Assembly: GCA_002173415.2 (NCBI GenBank)
Contig: NHNK02000009.1
Span: 62,001 to 126,000, forward strand
Source of the DNA: Marinomonas agarivorans
GTDB taxonomy: Bacteria; Pseudomonadota; Gammaproteobacteria; Pseudomonadales; Marinomonadaceae
DNA length: 64,000 nt
Direction: 5' to 3'
In this document: in pieces, positions 25,844 to 34,967 of the stretch
How the letters are laid out: every line of letters starts with the position of its first letter
Position numbering within the stretch: the stretch's first letter is position 1
Notes under the pieces: model-generated
What the model saw: the letters and a program-made list of their open reading frames with translations, nothing else
What the model was told of the DNA's origin: nothing
Database searches by the model: none
Made by a program: the position numbers and the translations under genes

Positions 25844-26137
25844 ATGACAAAGTACACTTTTCCCTTGATAGGGCTTTTCGTTGCTCTCTTGTCTCCACCG
25901 TTACAGGCTCAATGCAGTGATGTAGAATCGGTTGAAAGAACAGAGAAAGCTGCAATAAAATTGCTAGGCAATGGTAAAGTTTTTGAACAAGGAAAAGTGC
26001 TAAAACTTCACTTACCTAGCAAACGCAAAGAAACGGCTGTCTACATTCAAAGCCAAAATAAGCATTATACTTTTTTTGGTTTAGTAACCACCGATTGCAA
26101 GGCGTATTTAATGAAACGAACCCATGGCAAATATTAA
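25844..26137 (+). CDS. Small exported protein, unknown
   Basis: 97 aa with a clear signal peptide (MTKYTFPLIGLFVALLSPP, cleaved near LQA-QCSD). The mature 75 residues are basic and look all-beta at the C-terminus (AVYIQSQNKHYTFFGLVTTD); two Cys (CSD and DCK) may pair. No family is recognised. It is divergent from the cytochrome b562-like gene across an inverted repeat and overlaps the end of galE by four bases, tail to tail. No strong ribosome site is evident, yet the signal peptide supports a real gene. Confidence 0.7.
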   Translation: MTKYTFPLIGLFVALLSPPLQAQCSDVESVERTEKAAIKLLGNGKVFEQGKVLKLHLPSKRKETAVYIQSQNKHYTFFGLVTTDCKAYLMKRTHGKY

Positions 26138-27144
26138 CCTAGATAGCCATTGGGGTTCTTTTGTTGCCATCGCCATGTATCTCTGCACATATCATCAATA
26201 TTGAACTGGGCTTGCCAGTTTAGCAAAGAGTTAGCAAGGCTTGCATCGGCAAAATAAATATCAATATCGCCAAGTCTTCGCTCTACTACATCATAAGGAA
26301 TTTTTTTGTTACTCGCTTTTTCAAAGGCGTTAATCACATCCAAAACCGAATACCCTTTCCCTGTCCCTAAATTAACCGCTAAGCAATTAGACTTATAAGG
26401 CAAATGATTGAGTGCAGCAACATGACCTGATGCTAAATCGCAGACATGAATGTAATCACGCACGCCTGTCCCATCATGGGTGTCGTAATCACCGCCAAAT
26501 ACTTGCAGTTTGTCCCGTTTACCTATGGCAACTTGGCTAATAAAAGGCAGTAAGTTGTTAGGAATACCATTAGGATCTTCGCCTATTAATCCTGATTCGT
26601 GTGCACCTATAGGATTAAAATATCGCAAAATAACCATTTGCCATTCAGGATCAGCATGGCAAATGTCTGTAAACATTGTTTCGAGAATTAGCTTGCTCTG
26701 ACCATATGGGTTAACCGCTTTAGTTGAAAAACTTTCTGTAATTGGTTCGGTTGATGAACAACCATAAACAGTAGCGGAAGAGCTAAAAATAAGCCGTTTA
26801 ACCCCCGCTTTTTCCATTGCCTGCACAAGAGATAAAGAGCCCACTACATTATTATCATAATAACGCAAAGGGTGTTGAACCGACTCTCCTACGGCTTTTA
26901 AACCTGCAAAATGAATAACCGCGTCGATAGGATAATTACTAAACACCTTATTTAATAGTTCAGAGTCTCTTATATCTCCTTCGATAAAAGTTGGTTTCTG
27001 CCCTGTAATTGTTTCAATTCGCTCTAACACGTTTTTATGGCTGTTGCAGAGATTGTCCAAAATAATGGGGGTAAAACCTGCATTAATCAGCTCAACACAT
27101 GTGTGACTGCCGATATATCCCATACCACCTGTAACTAAAATCAT
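26134..27144 (-). CDS. galE: UDP-glucose 4-epimerase
   Basis: Interconverts UDP-glucose and UDP-galactose for surface polysaccharide synthesis; NAD-dependent short-chain dehydrogenase fold, 336 aa. The NAD loop is GGMGYIGSHT at the N-terminus, SSSATVYG holds the catalytic Ser/Thr, and YGQSK has the catalytic Tyr and Lys. DYIHVCDLASGH and NLGTGKGYSVLDV are GalE signatures. It is not near other gal or LPS genes; it lies 27 bp after the Lon-like protease start region on the same strand. Confidence 0.96.
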   Translation of the reverse strand: MILVTGGMGYIGSHTCVELINAGFTPIILDNLCNSHKNVLERIETITGQKPTFIEGDIRDSELLNKVFSNYPIDAVIHFAGLKAVGESVQHPLRYYDNNVVGSLSLVQAMEKAGVKRLIFSSSATVYGCSSTEPITESFSTKAVNPYGQSKLILETMFTDICHADPEWQMVILRYFNPIGAHESGLIGEDPNGIPNNLLPFISQVAIGKRDKLQVFGGDYDTHDGTGVRDYIHVCDLASGHVAALNHLPYKSNCLAVNLGTGKGYSVLDVINAFEKASNKKIPYDVVERRLGDIDIYFADASLANSLLNWQAQFNIDDMCRDTWRWQQKNPNGYLG

Positions 27145-27171
27145 AGTAACCTTACAATTGTTGTGTTTATG

Positions 27172-29580
27172 TTAGTTGTTGTTGACGTCACTCTCTTCGT
27201 CATCTTCATTTAGCTTGGCTAGCTCTTCAAGCTTACTAATGATGCTATGATTAAGAGTATTTTCTGGGTATTCTCCATTTTCATCAAGAATACCTGGCTC
27301 TATTCCTGTTAGAATGTGTAAGGCGTCATCGGCCGTGCTAACAGCATAAATAGAAAATTGTCCTTTTTTTACGGCATCCTGCACCTCATCGGATAACATC
27401 AAGTTGTTAACATTAGACTTGGGAATAATCACTCCCTGCGTACCTGTTAACCCTCTAGCTTCGCAAACACTAAAAAAGCCTTCTATTTTTTCGTTTACGC
27501 CCCCAATAGCCTGTACTTCACCATACTGATTAAGTGAGCCTGTAATAGCCAGATCTTGTCGAAGTGGCACTTGAATAAGTGCCGAGAGTAAACAGCACAG
27601 TTCAGCTGTTGAAGCACTATCGCCATCAACATAACCGTAGTTTTGTTCCATAGCGATCGAGGCCGATATATCAAGTGGATACTTTTGGGCATATTTGCTG
27701 CCTAAATACCCTGATAAAATTAAAACACCTTTTGAATGAATGTTTTGGCCCAAATTGGATTCGCGCTCTATGTCAACAATTCCTTTCCCACCAGGGTAAA
27801 CCGTTGTTGAAATTCGAGCTGGCACCCCAAAGCTGCTTTCGCCAATTTGCATAACCGTAAGGCCATTAATTTTCCCTATAGAGGTTCCAGAACTGTCTAA
27901 TAAAACCGTACCATCCAAAATCTCTTCAATAATTTTTTCACTCACTCGGCTTGTACGATATTTTTTCGCCTTTAAAGCACGCTTGATATGCTCATCGGAA
28001 GTCATTGCGTCTTTTGCCATTTGACGAATAAAATCCGCTTCTGCCAATAACTCAAAGACATCGCCAATTTTAGCTGTCATCTCTTTTTGGTGAGCGGCTA
28101 AACGACTTGAGTACTCAATAAGAGCTGCTACACCACTACGAGTCACATCGGCATGGCCTTCTTTTTTCACTCTATCCCTTAGTAAACGGGCAAAAGCAAG
28201 TTCTGACGCCTCTGAGCGTTTCAATGTATTATCAAAATCTACTAGAACTCGAAACATGTCTTGAAAGTCTGGATCTAGATCTTGCAGTAAATAATAGATA
28301 TCACGGGAGCCAATTAGGACAACTTTAATGTCTAGAGGAATCGCCTCTGGAACCAATGTTGTTGTATTCATCAAGCCCATATCAGCATAGGGTTGTTCAA
28401 TTTTTAATGTTTTGCTTTTTAGCGCACGCTTTAATGCCTCCCATAGATAATGGTCAGCCATTAATTTAGTTGCATCTAAAATTAAGTAACCACCATTTGC
28501 CGCGTGCAAACTGCCAGAGCGAATTAAACGATAACTGGTTGTTAACATGCCCTGCTCACTTGTGTATTCAACCTGCCCAAATAAGTTGCGATACGTTGGG
28601 TGTGGTTCATAAATCACAGGCGTGCCACCATTTTCTTTGTGTGTTACCACAATATTCGGTAAATAGCATTCCTCATAAAGCTGGCGTCGGCTTGCTTCGT
28701 CTCTTGAGTCAGCAGCTTTTTCGTCAAGCATTTGATCAACAATCGTTTTGTCTAAATCCTTTCGCATTGCCTTTAAGTAATTCGTAATGCCTTCATTCTC
28801 TGCATATTTCTCCAATAATGGTCCGATCAGAGGCTCGATAGCTTCACTCACTGTACTTAAATTTAGCTGGTGTAAACTTTCATAAGATGATCGTTTCCAT
28901 TGGGGCAAGCTGAGTAATTCTTCGTTTAAATGCTTTTCGAGCGTTGCAACGCTGTCTTGAAAAAGGTCTCTTTCATCATCTGTTAACGATGCAAATTCGG
29001 TATCATCTAATGCCTTCCCATCACGCATTGGCGCAAAACTAACCGAGTTCGCATCACGAAACATAACGACGTTCATTCGTAAAGCTGCTCGCTCTACTTT
29101 TGTGATGGCTGTCTCGTAAAGTTCATTGAACTCTCTGTCAATAGTTGTTTTTTGCTGCTGATAATTTGGGTGTTCGAATGCCGCAGGAAACGTGGCCATT
29201 AACCCATCAATGAAATCACGCATATCTTCGTCAAAAATTGTCGCGCAATCCGGTGAAAACTGTAGTGCTTGAGCCGAACGATTATCTGAAAAGTTATTAA
29301 TGTATGCCCATTCTGATGGGGCTGCCTGTCTCTTGGCTTCACTTTTTAAGTAGCTGGTAACGTATGATGATCGACCTGTCCCTGAATCTCCCATTGCATA
29401 AATATTGTAACCAGAGCGCTGCATAGCAACACCAAATTGAATGGCTTCAACAGCTCTTTCTTGCCCCAAAATTCCGCTTAAAGCATCTAATTCGCTTAAA
29501 CGTTCGAAAGGTAAACTATTGCTACAAACTCTAGCACAGAGAGAATCTACATGAAGTGCTTGGGGCATATTCGACATCAA
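27172..29580 (-). CDS. Lon-related AAA+ protease (YcbZ/LonH-like, long form)
   Basis: 802-aa cytoplasmic ATP-dependent protease-like protein. The N-terminal AAA_32-type domain has a P-loop in which Arg replaces Lys (GDSGTGRSS, R70), common in this family. The C-terminal Lon proteolytic domain has Ser655 in DGDSAS and Lys698 in GGVNEKIEG; their spacing of 43 residues equals that of E. coli Lon Ser679/Lys722. Substrates are unknown. A two-stem terminator separates it from tatD upstream. The last 30 residues are acidic and probably disordered. Start: two nearby ATGs, the first chosen. Confidence 0.92.
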   Translation of the reverse strand: MMSNMPQALHVDSLCARVCSNSLPFERLSELDALSGILGQERAVEAIQFGVAMQRSGYNIYAMGDSGTGRSSYVTSYLKSEAKRQAAPSEWAYINNFSDNRSAQALQFSPDCATIFDEDMRDFIDGLMATFPAAFEHPNYQQQKTTIDREFNELYETAITKVERAALRMNVVMFRDANSVSFAPMRDGKALDDTEFASLTDDERDLFQDSVATLEKHLNEELLSLPQWKRSSYESLHQLNLSTVSEAIEPLIGPLLEKYAENEGITNYLKAMRKDLDKTIVDQMLDEKAADSRDEASRRQLYEECYLPNIVVTHKENGGTPVIYEPHPTYRNLFGQVEYTSEQGMLTTSYRLIRSGSLHAANGGYLILDATKLMADHYLWEALKRALKSKTLKIEQPYADMGLMNTTTLVPEAIPLDIKVVLIGSRDIYYLLQDLDPDFQDMFRVLVDFDNTLKRSEASELAFARLLRDRVKKEGHADVTRSGVAALIEYSSRLAAHQKEMTAKIGDVFELLAEADFIRQMAKDAMTSDEHIKRALKAKKYRTSRVSEKIIEEILDGTVLLDSSGTSIGKINGLTVMQIGESSFGVPARISTTVYPGGKGIVDIERESNLGQNIHSKGVLILSGYLGSKYAQKYPLDISASIAMEQNYGYVDGDSASTAELCCLLSALIQVPLRQDLAITGSLNQYGEVQAIGGVNEKIEGFFSVCEARGLTGTQGVIIPKSNVNNLMLSDEVQDAVKKGQFSIYAVSTADDALHILTGIEPGILDENGEYPENTLNHSIISKLEELAKLNEDDEESDVNNN

Positions 29581-29603
29581 TTATCTTCCTAAAATACGAT
29601 GAT

Positions 29604-29652
29604 AAAAAAGCGTTAAGGGAGCAACTATTTAGTTGATATAACGCTTATTTTT
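29604..29652 (-). terminator. Terminator after tatD
   Basis: AAAAAAGCGTTA pairs with TAACGCTTATTTTTT, enclosing a second small stem (CAACT/AGTTG). A T-run follows on the minus strand. It ends the pabC-mltG-tmk-holB-tatD run before the Lon-like gene. Confidence 0.75.
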
Positions 29653-29665
29653 TAAGTTTAAAGGT

Positions 29666-30469
29666 TTAGACCTTATTTAATTGCACATTCGGATCTATAC
29701 GAGAGAATTTATTATGGAAGTTATTCGCGGTTTGTTCTAAAACCGCTTCGTATCTAATTCCTTTTACATCTGCTACTAGTTGCGCGACTTCAGCGACATA
29801 TTTAGGTTCGTTCTTTTTGCCTCTATGGGGAACTGGCGCTAAATAAGGGGCATCTGTTTCCACTAAGAGCGTTTCTAGTGGTAACTTTTTAATGATACTT
29901 CTAAGTTCGTCCGCTGTTTTAAAGGTCGCAATACCTGAGATAGAAATCAAGTAGTTTTCATCTAATGCCGCTTTCGCCATTTCATACGACTCAGTAAAGC
30001 AATGCAACACTCCACCGACATTACTATCGCCATGTGTTTTGATTAATTGCAATGTGTCTTGCCTTGCATCGCGAGTATGTACTATAACTGGCAACCCAAG
30101 TTGAGCAGCTGCATGCAAGTGTATTGCAAAACTCTCTTGTTGCATTTGATGAATTGCTGGCGTTTTTTCGTAAAAATAATCCAATCCTGTTTCGCCAATA
30201 GCAACCACTTTGGGATGAGCTGCCTGTTTGATTAATTCGTCTTCAGTTTCTAGCAATCCTTCATTATAAAGCGGATGCACACCTATACTTGCAAAAATGC
30301 CATCACGCTGAGTAAAACTTAAAATATCACTGCTATGACTAAGTTCGACGCTGATATTAAGAATTTGCTTAACCCCCACATCGCAAGCTGCATTGATAAG
30401 TTGATCAATGTTGTTGCCATAAGGCGTTAGGTCTAATTTATCTAAATGGCAATGTGTATCTATTAACAT
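29666..30469 (-). CDS. TatD-family metal-dependent hydrolase (YcfH type)
   Basis: 267 aa amidohydrolase-fold protein. Metal ligands are visible: HCHLD at the start (H6, H8), E of GETGLDYFYE, H of PVIVHTRDA, H of GGVLHCFTES and D of VETDAPYLAPVPHRGK. E. coli YcfH is the nearest class by context, lying after holB. The TatD family has 3'-5' DNase or D-aminoacyl-tRNA deacylase activities; which applies here is not known. It is the last gene of the holB cluster; in many relatives pilZ lies between holB and this gene, but here only 27 bp separate them. Confidence 0.94.
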   Translation of the reverse strand: MLIDTHCHLDKLDLTPYGNNIDQLINAACDVGVKQILNISVELSHSSDILSFTQRDGIFASIGVHPLYNEGLLETEDELIKQAAHPKVVAIGETGLDYFYEKTPAIHQMQQESFAIHLHAAAQLGLPVIVHTRDARQDTLQLIKTHGDSNVGGVLHCFTESYEMAKAALDENYLISISGIATFKTADELRSIIKKLPLETLLVETDAPYLAPVPHRGKKNEPKYVAEVAQLVADVKGIRYEAVLEQTANNFHNKFSRIDPNVQLNKV

Positions 30470-30496
30470 ATTAATTTAAACTACTAATTTAAAAAG

Positions 30497-31456
30497 TTAT
30501 TTCAGTAAAAAGACTAATTCTGCTTTTATTTGTGTATGCATATTAAGATTCGTTCTCATTGTGTTAGCAATCAGCACTTGTAATCGTTGGAAAGCATCCA
30601 TTATTTTGTGTATACCTAAACGCTCTAGAAGCAAATTACAAACTCGGTGCAGCGTATCGATATTTGGCAAGTCTCTTCCTGTTGAGTAACAAATGCATTG
30701 TTGCATTAGTCTTAACAACCCTTTAATAAAATCGTGACTATTTTTTACATCAAAACTGGCTAATATTTCATTAACACTAGTGTGGCCTTCCAAATAATCT
30801 GCGAGCTGTGAGGGTAAATTTGTATAAATACTGGCTTTATCCGTTTGGATAAGTTGCCGCAAAGTAAAAGGTTCTTCCGATATCCAAAACAAATCTGCGA
30901 AATCACTTAGCTCTTTTTGCTGCTCCAACCAATAAATTGCTTCATCATGTGAAGGTGTTGGCAGTGATATTAAAACGCAACGAGAACGAATTGTGGGTAA
31001 TATTTGAGCGTTAGCATCTGAAGTTAATAAAAAAAATGTTTCAGAAGGTGGTTCTTCAAGAGCCTTTAAAATCGAATTAGCTGAATTTATGTTCATGCTA
31101 GCAGCCTGAGCAATCCAGACAAGTTTAGCGCTGCCGATTTGAGGTTTGTTCGCCACTTTTTTCAATACATTTCGCACTGAATCTATTTTGATTGTCTCTT
31201 CTCGCCCATCAAGTAGATGAAAGTCAGGATGGGTGCCCGCTTCCACCAAGTGACAAGAATGACAGTGGCCGCAAGCACCATCTAATGAGAGGTTCTGACA
31301 GAGAATATCTTTAACGTTAAGTTGAGCCAGCTCATGCTGTCCACCACCATCCCGTCCCAATATTAAAAGTGCATGGGGTAAAGACTCTTCACATTTTTGT
31401 CGTACTAAATTGGCTTTAGCAGAATGTAACCAAGGCGCAAGTAATGTTTGCTTCAT
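30497..31456 (-). CDS. holB: DNA polymerase III subunit delta'
   Basis: Clamp-loader subunit, 319 aa. The P-loop position is degenerate (LGRDGGGQHELA), as expected for delta', which does not hydrolyse ATP. A zinc module is formed by C53, C62, C65 and C68 (CQNL...ACGHCHSC). The sensor-like motif SANSILKALEEPPSETFF is typical of the family. It stops 27 bp before tatD and begins 14 bp after tmk, the usual tmk-holB order. Confidence 0.95.
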   Translation of the reverse strand: MKQTLLAPWLHSAKANLVRQKCEESLPHALLILGRDGGGQHELAQLNVKDILCQNLSLDGACGHCHSCHLVEAGTHPDFHLLDGREETIKIDSVRNVLKKVANKPQIGSAKLVWIAQAASMNINSANSILKALEEPPSETFFLLTSDANAQILPTIRSRCVLISLPTPSHDEAIYWLEQQKELSDFADLFWISEEPFTLRQLIQTDKASIYTNLPSQLADYLEGHTSVNEILASFDVKNSHDFIKGLLRLMQQCICYSTGRDLPNIDTLHRVCNLLLERLGIHKIMDAFQRLQVLIANTMRTNLNMHTQIKAELVFLLK

Positions 31457-31469
31457 GTGTCGTCTCAGC

Positions 31470-32096
31470 TCAATGCTTATTGTTTAAATACTGTAAACAC
31501 ATTTCAATATCGTGATTAACACCTAGTATAGGTTGGCTTGCGTCAACAATTTTGTAGTGGTCATGTTGAGAAGCTCTTTCTAAAAATGCATTTCTGACCG
31601 TTTCATGAAAGCGTACAGATTCTCGATCCAATCGATCGTTTTTTGCTCGCTGCTCAACCCTCTTTAGACCAATTTCAACGGGCACATCTAACAATATTGT
31701 TAAATCTGGCAAATACCCCTCCAAAACCCAATCTGCCAGTATGTCTATTTTTTTTATATCTCCGCTTCGTGCCGCTCCCTGATAAACATAAGACGAGTCA
31801 ACAAAACGGTCAGATAACACCCAAACACCCTGTTCTATCGCTGGTTTTATTTTTTCATTAATGTGCTGAGTTCTAGCGGCAAACACTAACAAGAGTTCAG
31901 TTAGTTCATGTACCTTTTCTTCTCTTTCTTGCAAAAAGAGCGCCCTTATCTCTTCCGCTAACTCAGTACCTCCAGGTTCTCTGGTGGCAATATAGTCGAT
32001 TTTGTGTGAAGTTAGCCAGGTTTCAATAAAAGATAGGGCCGTAGACTTACCACTGCCTTCTCCACCCTCTAAAGTAATAAATCGACCTTTTGACAT
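31470..32096 (-). CDS. tmk: Thymidylate kinase
   Basis: Phosphorylates dTMP to dTDP with ATP; 208 aa. The P-loop is GGEGSGKST (11-19), the DR(Y/F) motif is LSDRFVDSSYVYQGA, and the LID region contains RAKNDRLDRE, a type II (E. coli-like) Tmk with basic residues in the LID. It lies between mltG (12 bp) and holB (14 bp) and is clearly co-transcribed with them. Confidence 0.97.
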   Translation of the reverse strand: MSKGRFITLEGGEGSGKSTALSFIETWLTSHKIDYIATREPGGTELAEEIRALFLQEREEKVHELTELLLVFAARTQHINEKIKPAIEQGVWVLSDRFVDSSYVYQGAARSGDIKKIDILADWVLEGYLPDLTILLDVPVEIGLKRVEQRAKNDRLDRESVRFHETVRNAFLERASQHDHYKIVDASQPILGVNHDIEMCLQYLNNKH

Positions 32097-32107
32097 AGTT
32101 CAGTGCC

Positions 32108-33130
32108 TTAGTTCTTTGGCGTTGATTGATAATCCGCACGTCGCTGAAAGCGTTGATATTTAGCGACAGCGGCATTATGTTGTCTTAACGTATTGGAAAA
32201 CTTATGGGTACCATCACCTTGAGCTACGAAGTAAAGCGCCTTGGTTTTTTGTGGCGTTAACGCTGCTTTAATTGCACCCTCACCCACATTAGCAATAGGT
32301 GTAGGCGGCAAACCATATATTGTATAGGTGTTATAAGGTGTTTTTTGGCGTAAATGTCGGCGGCGAATGTTGCCATCGAATTTCTCTCCTAATCCATAGA
32401 TAACGGTTGGATCAGTTTGCAGACGCATGCGTTTATTTAGACGGTTTACAAATACACCGGCGATCAACGGTCTCTCATAATCAACACCTGTTTCTTTCTC
32501 TACTATAGAGGCAAGGATGAGGGCTTGCTGTTTGCTTTTTAATGGTAAGTTTTTTTGTTTCTTAGACCAATGCTCATCAAGTACGTCAGTTAATCGCTTA
32601 TTTGCTTGCTTTAATATATCTGCATCCGTATCCCCATCATGATACAAATAAGTGTCAGCAAAAAATTGTCCCTCAGCATGCTGTACCTCAAGACCCAGAG
32701 TTTCAGCAATCATTTCGTTACTTTTATTCAGTAGCGTCATTTTAATATTGCCTTTCTCTTGCATAGCCAATAAATACTGTTTTGTTGTTCTACCTTCCAC
32801 CAGCGTTACTTTATGAACAATGGCTTTACCCGAATGAAACAGCGCCATAACATCCAATAAAGACATGTCTGGATCAATTTGATACTTGCCAACTTTGGGA
32901 ACCCAGTTTGGTTGAAGTTTCACCGCAACATGCAATAATTTTTTGTTTTTAATTAGACCTTTCTGAACAAATTGGTTGGCAATACTTAAACTACCTACAC
33001 CCGCTTTAATTTCGTAAATCTGGCTATCTTTTATAGGTAATGGTTTGGCCAAAAGGTAGTAGAGCGCCAATGAACTGGAAATAATTAAAATTAATACAAG
33101 AGCGGCTATTCGCCACAACCAAGCTTTCAT
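32108..33130 (-). CDS. mltG: Endolytic murein transglycosylase
   Basis: Cleaves nascent peptidoglycan glycan strands to set their length. 340 aa, single N-terminal membrane anchor (about 7-28) with the rest in the periplasm: a LysM-like subdomain, then the YceG catalytic domain. The active Glu is in LASIVEKETG (E211), followed by VFVNRLNKRMRLQTDPTVIYG, and the C-terminal LYFVAQGDGTHKFSNT is a family hallmark. It is in the usual pabC-mltG-tmk order. Confidence 0.96.
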   Translation of the reverse strand: MKAWLWRIAALVLILIISSSLALYYLLAKPLPIKDSQIYEIKAGVGSLSIANQFVQKGLIKNKKLLHVAVKLQPNWVPKVGKYQIDPDMSLLDVMALFHSGKAIVHKVTLVEGRTTKQYLLAMQEKGNIKMTLLNKSNEMIAETLGLEVQHAEGQFFADTYLYHDGDTDADILKQANKRLTDVLDEHWSKKQKNLPLKSKQQALILASIVEKETGVDYERPLIAGVFVNRLNKRMRLQTDPTVIYGLGEKFDGNIRRRHLRQKTPYNTYTIYGLPPTPIANVGEGAIKAALTPQKTKALYFVAQGDGTHKFSNTLRQHNAAVAKYQRFQRRADYQSTPKN

Positions 33131-33169
33131 TTCTTACTGCATCCCGTTAAATGAAGTTAAATCAAACAA

Positions 33170-33991
33170 TCATATATGCTGTTGTAATAACGTTGTATAA
33201 GTACCGATTTTATAATCAACCGTGTTTTTGATCGCTGTGACAGGCATAATGCCAATAAGGCTATTACAAAGAAAAACCTCATCCGCGTTATGCAAGCAAG
33301 CTATTTTATAATGGCCAATGCACGTATGCACTCCCAAAGATGCAGCTCGATGAATTATGTCGTTACGTACTGTTCCTTGTACGCCACTGCGATTTAAAAT
33401 GGGGGTATATAATACATTATTTTTGACCCAAAAAATGTTGCTTTGAATGCACTCAGTTAAGAAATCATCATCATCCTTCATTACCGCATCATAGCAATCT
33501 ATATCAAGCGCTTGCTTAGCCAGCACATTCTCCAAACGGTTCAAATGCTTAATGCCCGCAAGTTGACGATTTATTGTTGACCGGGATAGCGCGTTATCAA
33601 TCATAACGCCTTGGCTCAGTAAATTTCTATCAACTGTATAATCGAAGAAGCCAATCAAAAAGGAAGGCGTTAAATCACCGCTTGGCCAATACCCCCTGCC
33701 ACCTTCTCCGCGAGAAATAATAATTTTCACCCCTTGATGTGCTTTTGTTCGATCACATTGACTCTGTATAAAACCAAATAAACGCTCTAAGCTAGTTGTC
33801 GATATAGAAAATTTAAGCTTGTGTAGCCCTTTAGTAAGGCGTTGAAAATGCAACTGCTTACGTTGAATAACTCCATTGCAAATTAACAAGGTTTCAAAAA
33901 CGCCATCACCATAGCTGATACTTCTATCGTTTATGGATAAAGAGCGCTGTTGCTCGTAGTTTACAAACCAGTCCACATAGCATTCCTTCAA
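33170..33991 (-). CDS. pabC: Aminodeoxychorismate lyase
   Basis: PLP enzyme that splits 4-amino-4-deoxychorismate to p-aminobenzoate and pyruvate for folate synthesis. 273 aa, class IV aminotransferase fold. Family marks are SISYGDGVFETLL near residues 25-36, the Schiff-base lysine K148 in AGIKHLNRLE, and a C-terminal DEVFLCNSLIGIMPV loop. It is the first gene of the run pabC-mltG-tmk-holB-tatD; fabF and acpP, often upstream in relatives, are replaced here by a tRNA array. Confidence 0.94.
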   Translation of the reverse strand: MKECYVDWFVNYEQQRSLSINDRSISYGDGVFETLLICNGVIQRKQLHFQRLTKGLHKLKFSISTTSLERLFGFIQSQCDRTKAHQGVKIIISRGEGGRGYWPSGDLTPSFLIGFFDYTVDRNLLSQGVMIDNALSRSTINRQLAGIKHLNRLENVLAKQALDIDCYDAVMKDDDDFLTECIQSNIFWVKNNVLYTPILNRSGVQGTVRNDIIHRAASLGVHTCIGHYKIACLHNADEVFLCNSLIGIMPVTAIKNTVDYKIGTYTTLLQQHI

Positions 33992-34089
33992 TAAACTATA
34001 AGATGCTTAGATTTTACAGATGAGCAATATAAGCAGGTAGTAATAATACGTTAATAAGAGTTAATTAATTGGATTAGATTAGGAAGGTG

Positions 34090-34165
34090 TGGCGTCCCAT
34101 AGGGGGTTCGAACCCCTGTTACCGCCGTGAAAGGGCGGTGTCCTAGACCACTAGACGAATGGGAC
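34090..34165 (-). tRNA. tRNA-Glu (UUC)
   Basis: 76 nt including an encoded CCA. The acceptor GTCCCAT pairs with ATGGGAC, and the anticodon loop reads CCTTTCACG with anticodon UUC. It is the 3'-most gene of a six-tRNA array and appears identical to the other three tRNA-Glu copies. Confidence 0.96.
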
Positions 34166-34186
34166 TACATTATAATTTGTAATTGA

Positions 34187-34261
34187 TGGAGCGGGAAACG
34201 AGGTTCGAACTCGCGACCCCAACCTTGGCAAGGTTGTGCTCTACCGCTGAGCTATTCCCGC
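34187..34261 (-). tRNA. tRNA-Gly (GCC)
   Basis: 75 nt including encoded CCA. The acceptor GCGGGAA pairs with TTCCCGC; the anticodon loop CTTGCCAAG gives GCC. It appears identical to the second tRNA-Gly at 34608. Confidence 0.96.
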
Positions 34262-34341
34262 ACTACAATTTACTAAATCGCAAAATGTTTATTAGACTGA
34301 TTTCTTGATAGTTGACGATATACATTATTACAATCTAATAA

Positions 34342-34417
34342 TGGCGTCCCATAGGGGGTTCGAACCCCTGTTACCGCCGTGAAAGGGCGGTGTCCTAGAC
34401 CACTAGACGAATGGGAC
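34342..34417 (-). tRNA. tRNA-Glu (UUC)
   Basis: Second copy from the left, 76 nt with encoded CCA and anticodon UUC. The spacer to the tRNA-Gly on its 3' side is about 80 bp, longer than elsewhere in the array. Confidence 0.96.
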
Positions 34418-34517
34418 AATTTGCTTAATGAGGAGCTTTTACTAAGCCATTACTTACTAGTTGTAATAATATTTCACTAGATGCAACTAACTATCAAGCG
34501 TCTTCATTTAAAAAGTA

Positions 34518-34593
34518 TGGCGTCCCATAGGGGGTTCGAACCCCTGTTACCGCCGTGAAAGGGCGGTGTCCTAGACCACTAGACGAATGGGAC
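34518..34593 (-). tRNA. tRNA-Glu (UUC)
   Basis: Third copy, 76 nt with encoded CCA. It is 14 bp after the second tRNA-Gly and about 100 bp before the next tRNA-Glu in transcript order. Confidence 0.96.
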
Positions 34594-34607
34594 TGCATTG
34601 TAATTGA

Positions 34608-34682
34608 TGGAGCGGGAAACGAGGTTCGAACTCGCGACCCCAACCTTGGCAAGGTTGTGCTCTACCGCTGAGCTATTCCCGC
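34608..34682 (-). tRNA. tRNA-Gly (GCC)
   Basis: 75 nt with encoded CCA and anticodon GCC. Its 3' spacer (TGCATTGTAATTGA) is a shortened version of the spacer after the other tRNA-Gly, pointing to duplication of a Gly-Glu unit. Confidence 0.96.
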
Positions 34683-34753
34683 GCAACATACTAAATTACT
34701 AAAAATCACTTACATACTAACTTGATTACTTGTACATTGTTCACATTAACAAA

Positions 34754-34829
34754 TGGCGTCCCATAGGGGGTTCGAACCCCTGTTACCGCCGTGAAAGGGC
34801 GGTGTCCTAGACCACTAGACGAATGGGAC
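34754..34829 (-). tRNA. tRNA-Glu (UUC)
   Basis: First gene of the array in transcript order, 76 nt with encoded CCA. The array promoter should lie between here and about 34920; no perfect consensus was found. Confidence 0.96.
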
Positions 34830-34967
34830 TACGTAATCTATGTTGCTGTGTAAGCGGGGCGTATATTACTGTTATGAAACTGAAAATCAATAGTTTTTTT
34901 TACTTTTCTAATTAAAGTATTCTTTTAATTGCGTTTTATAATTCACGACATCATTCAAGAGGTTATT

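Noticed and set aside
34090-34829. CRISPR-like or other repeat array
   Set aside because: The repeated blocks fold as complete tRNAs with encoded CCA and correct anticodons.
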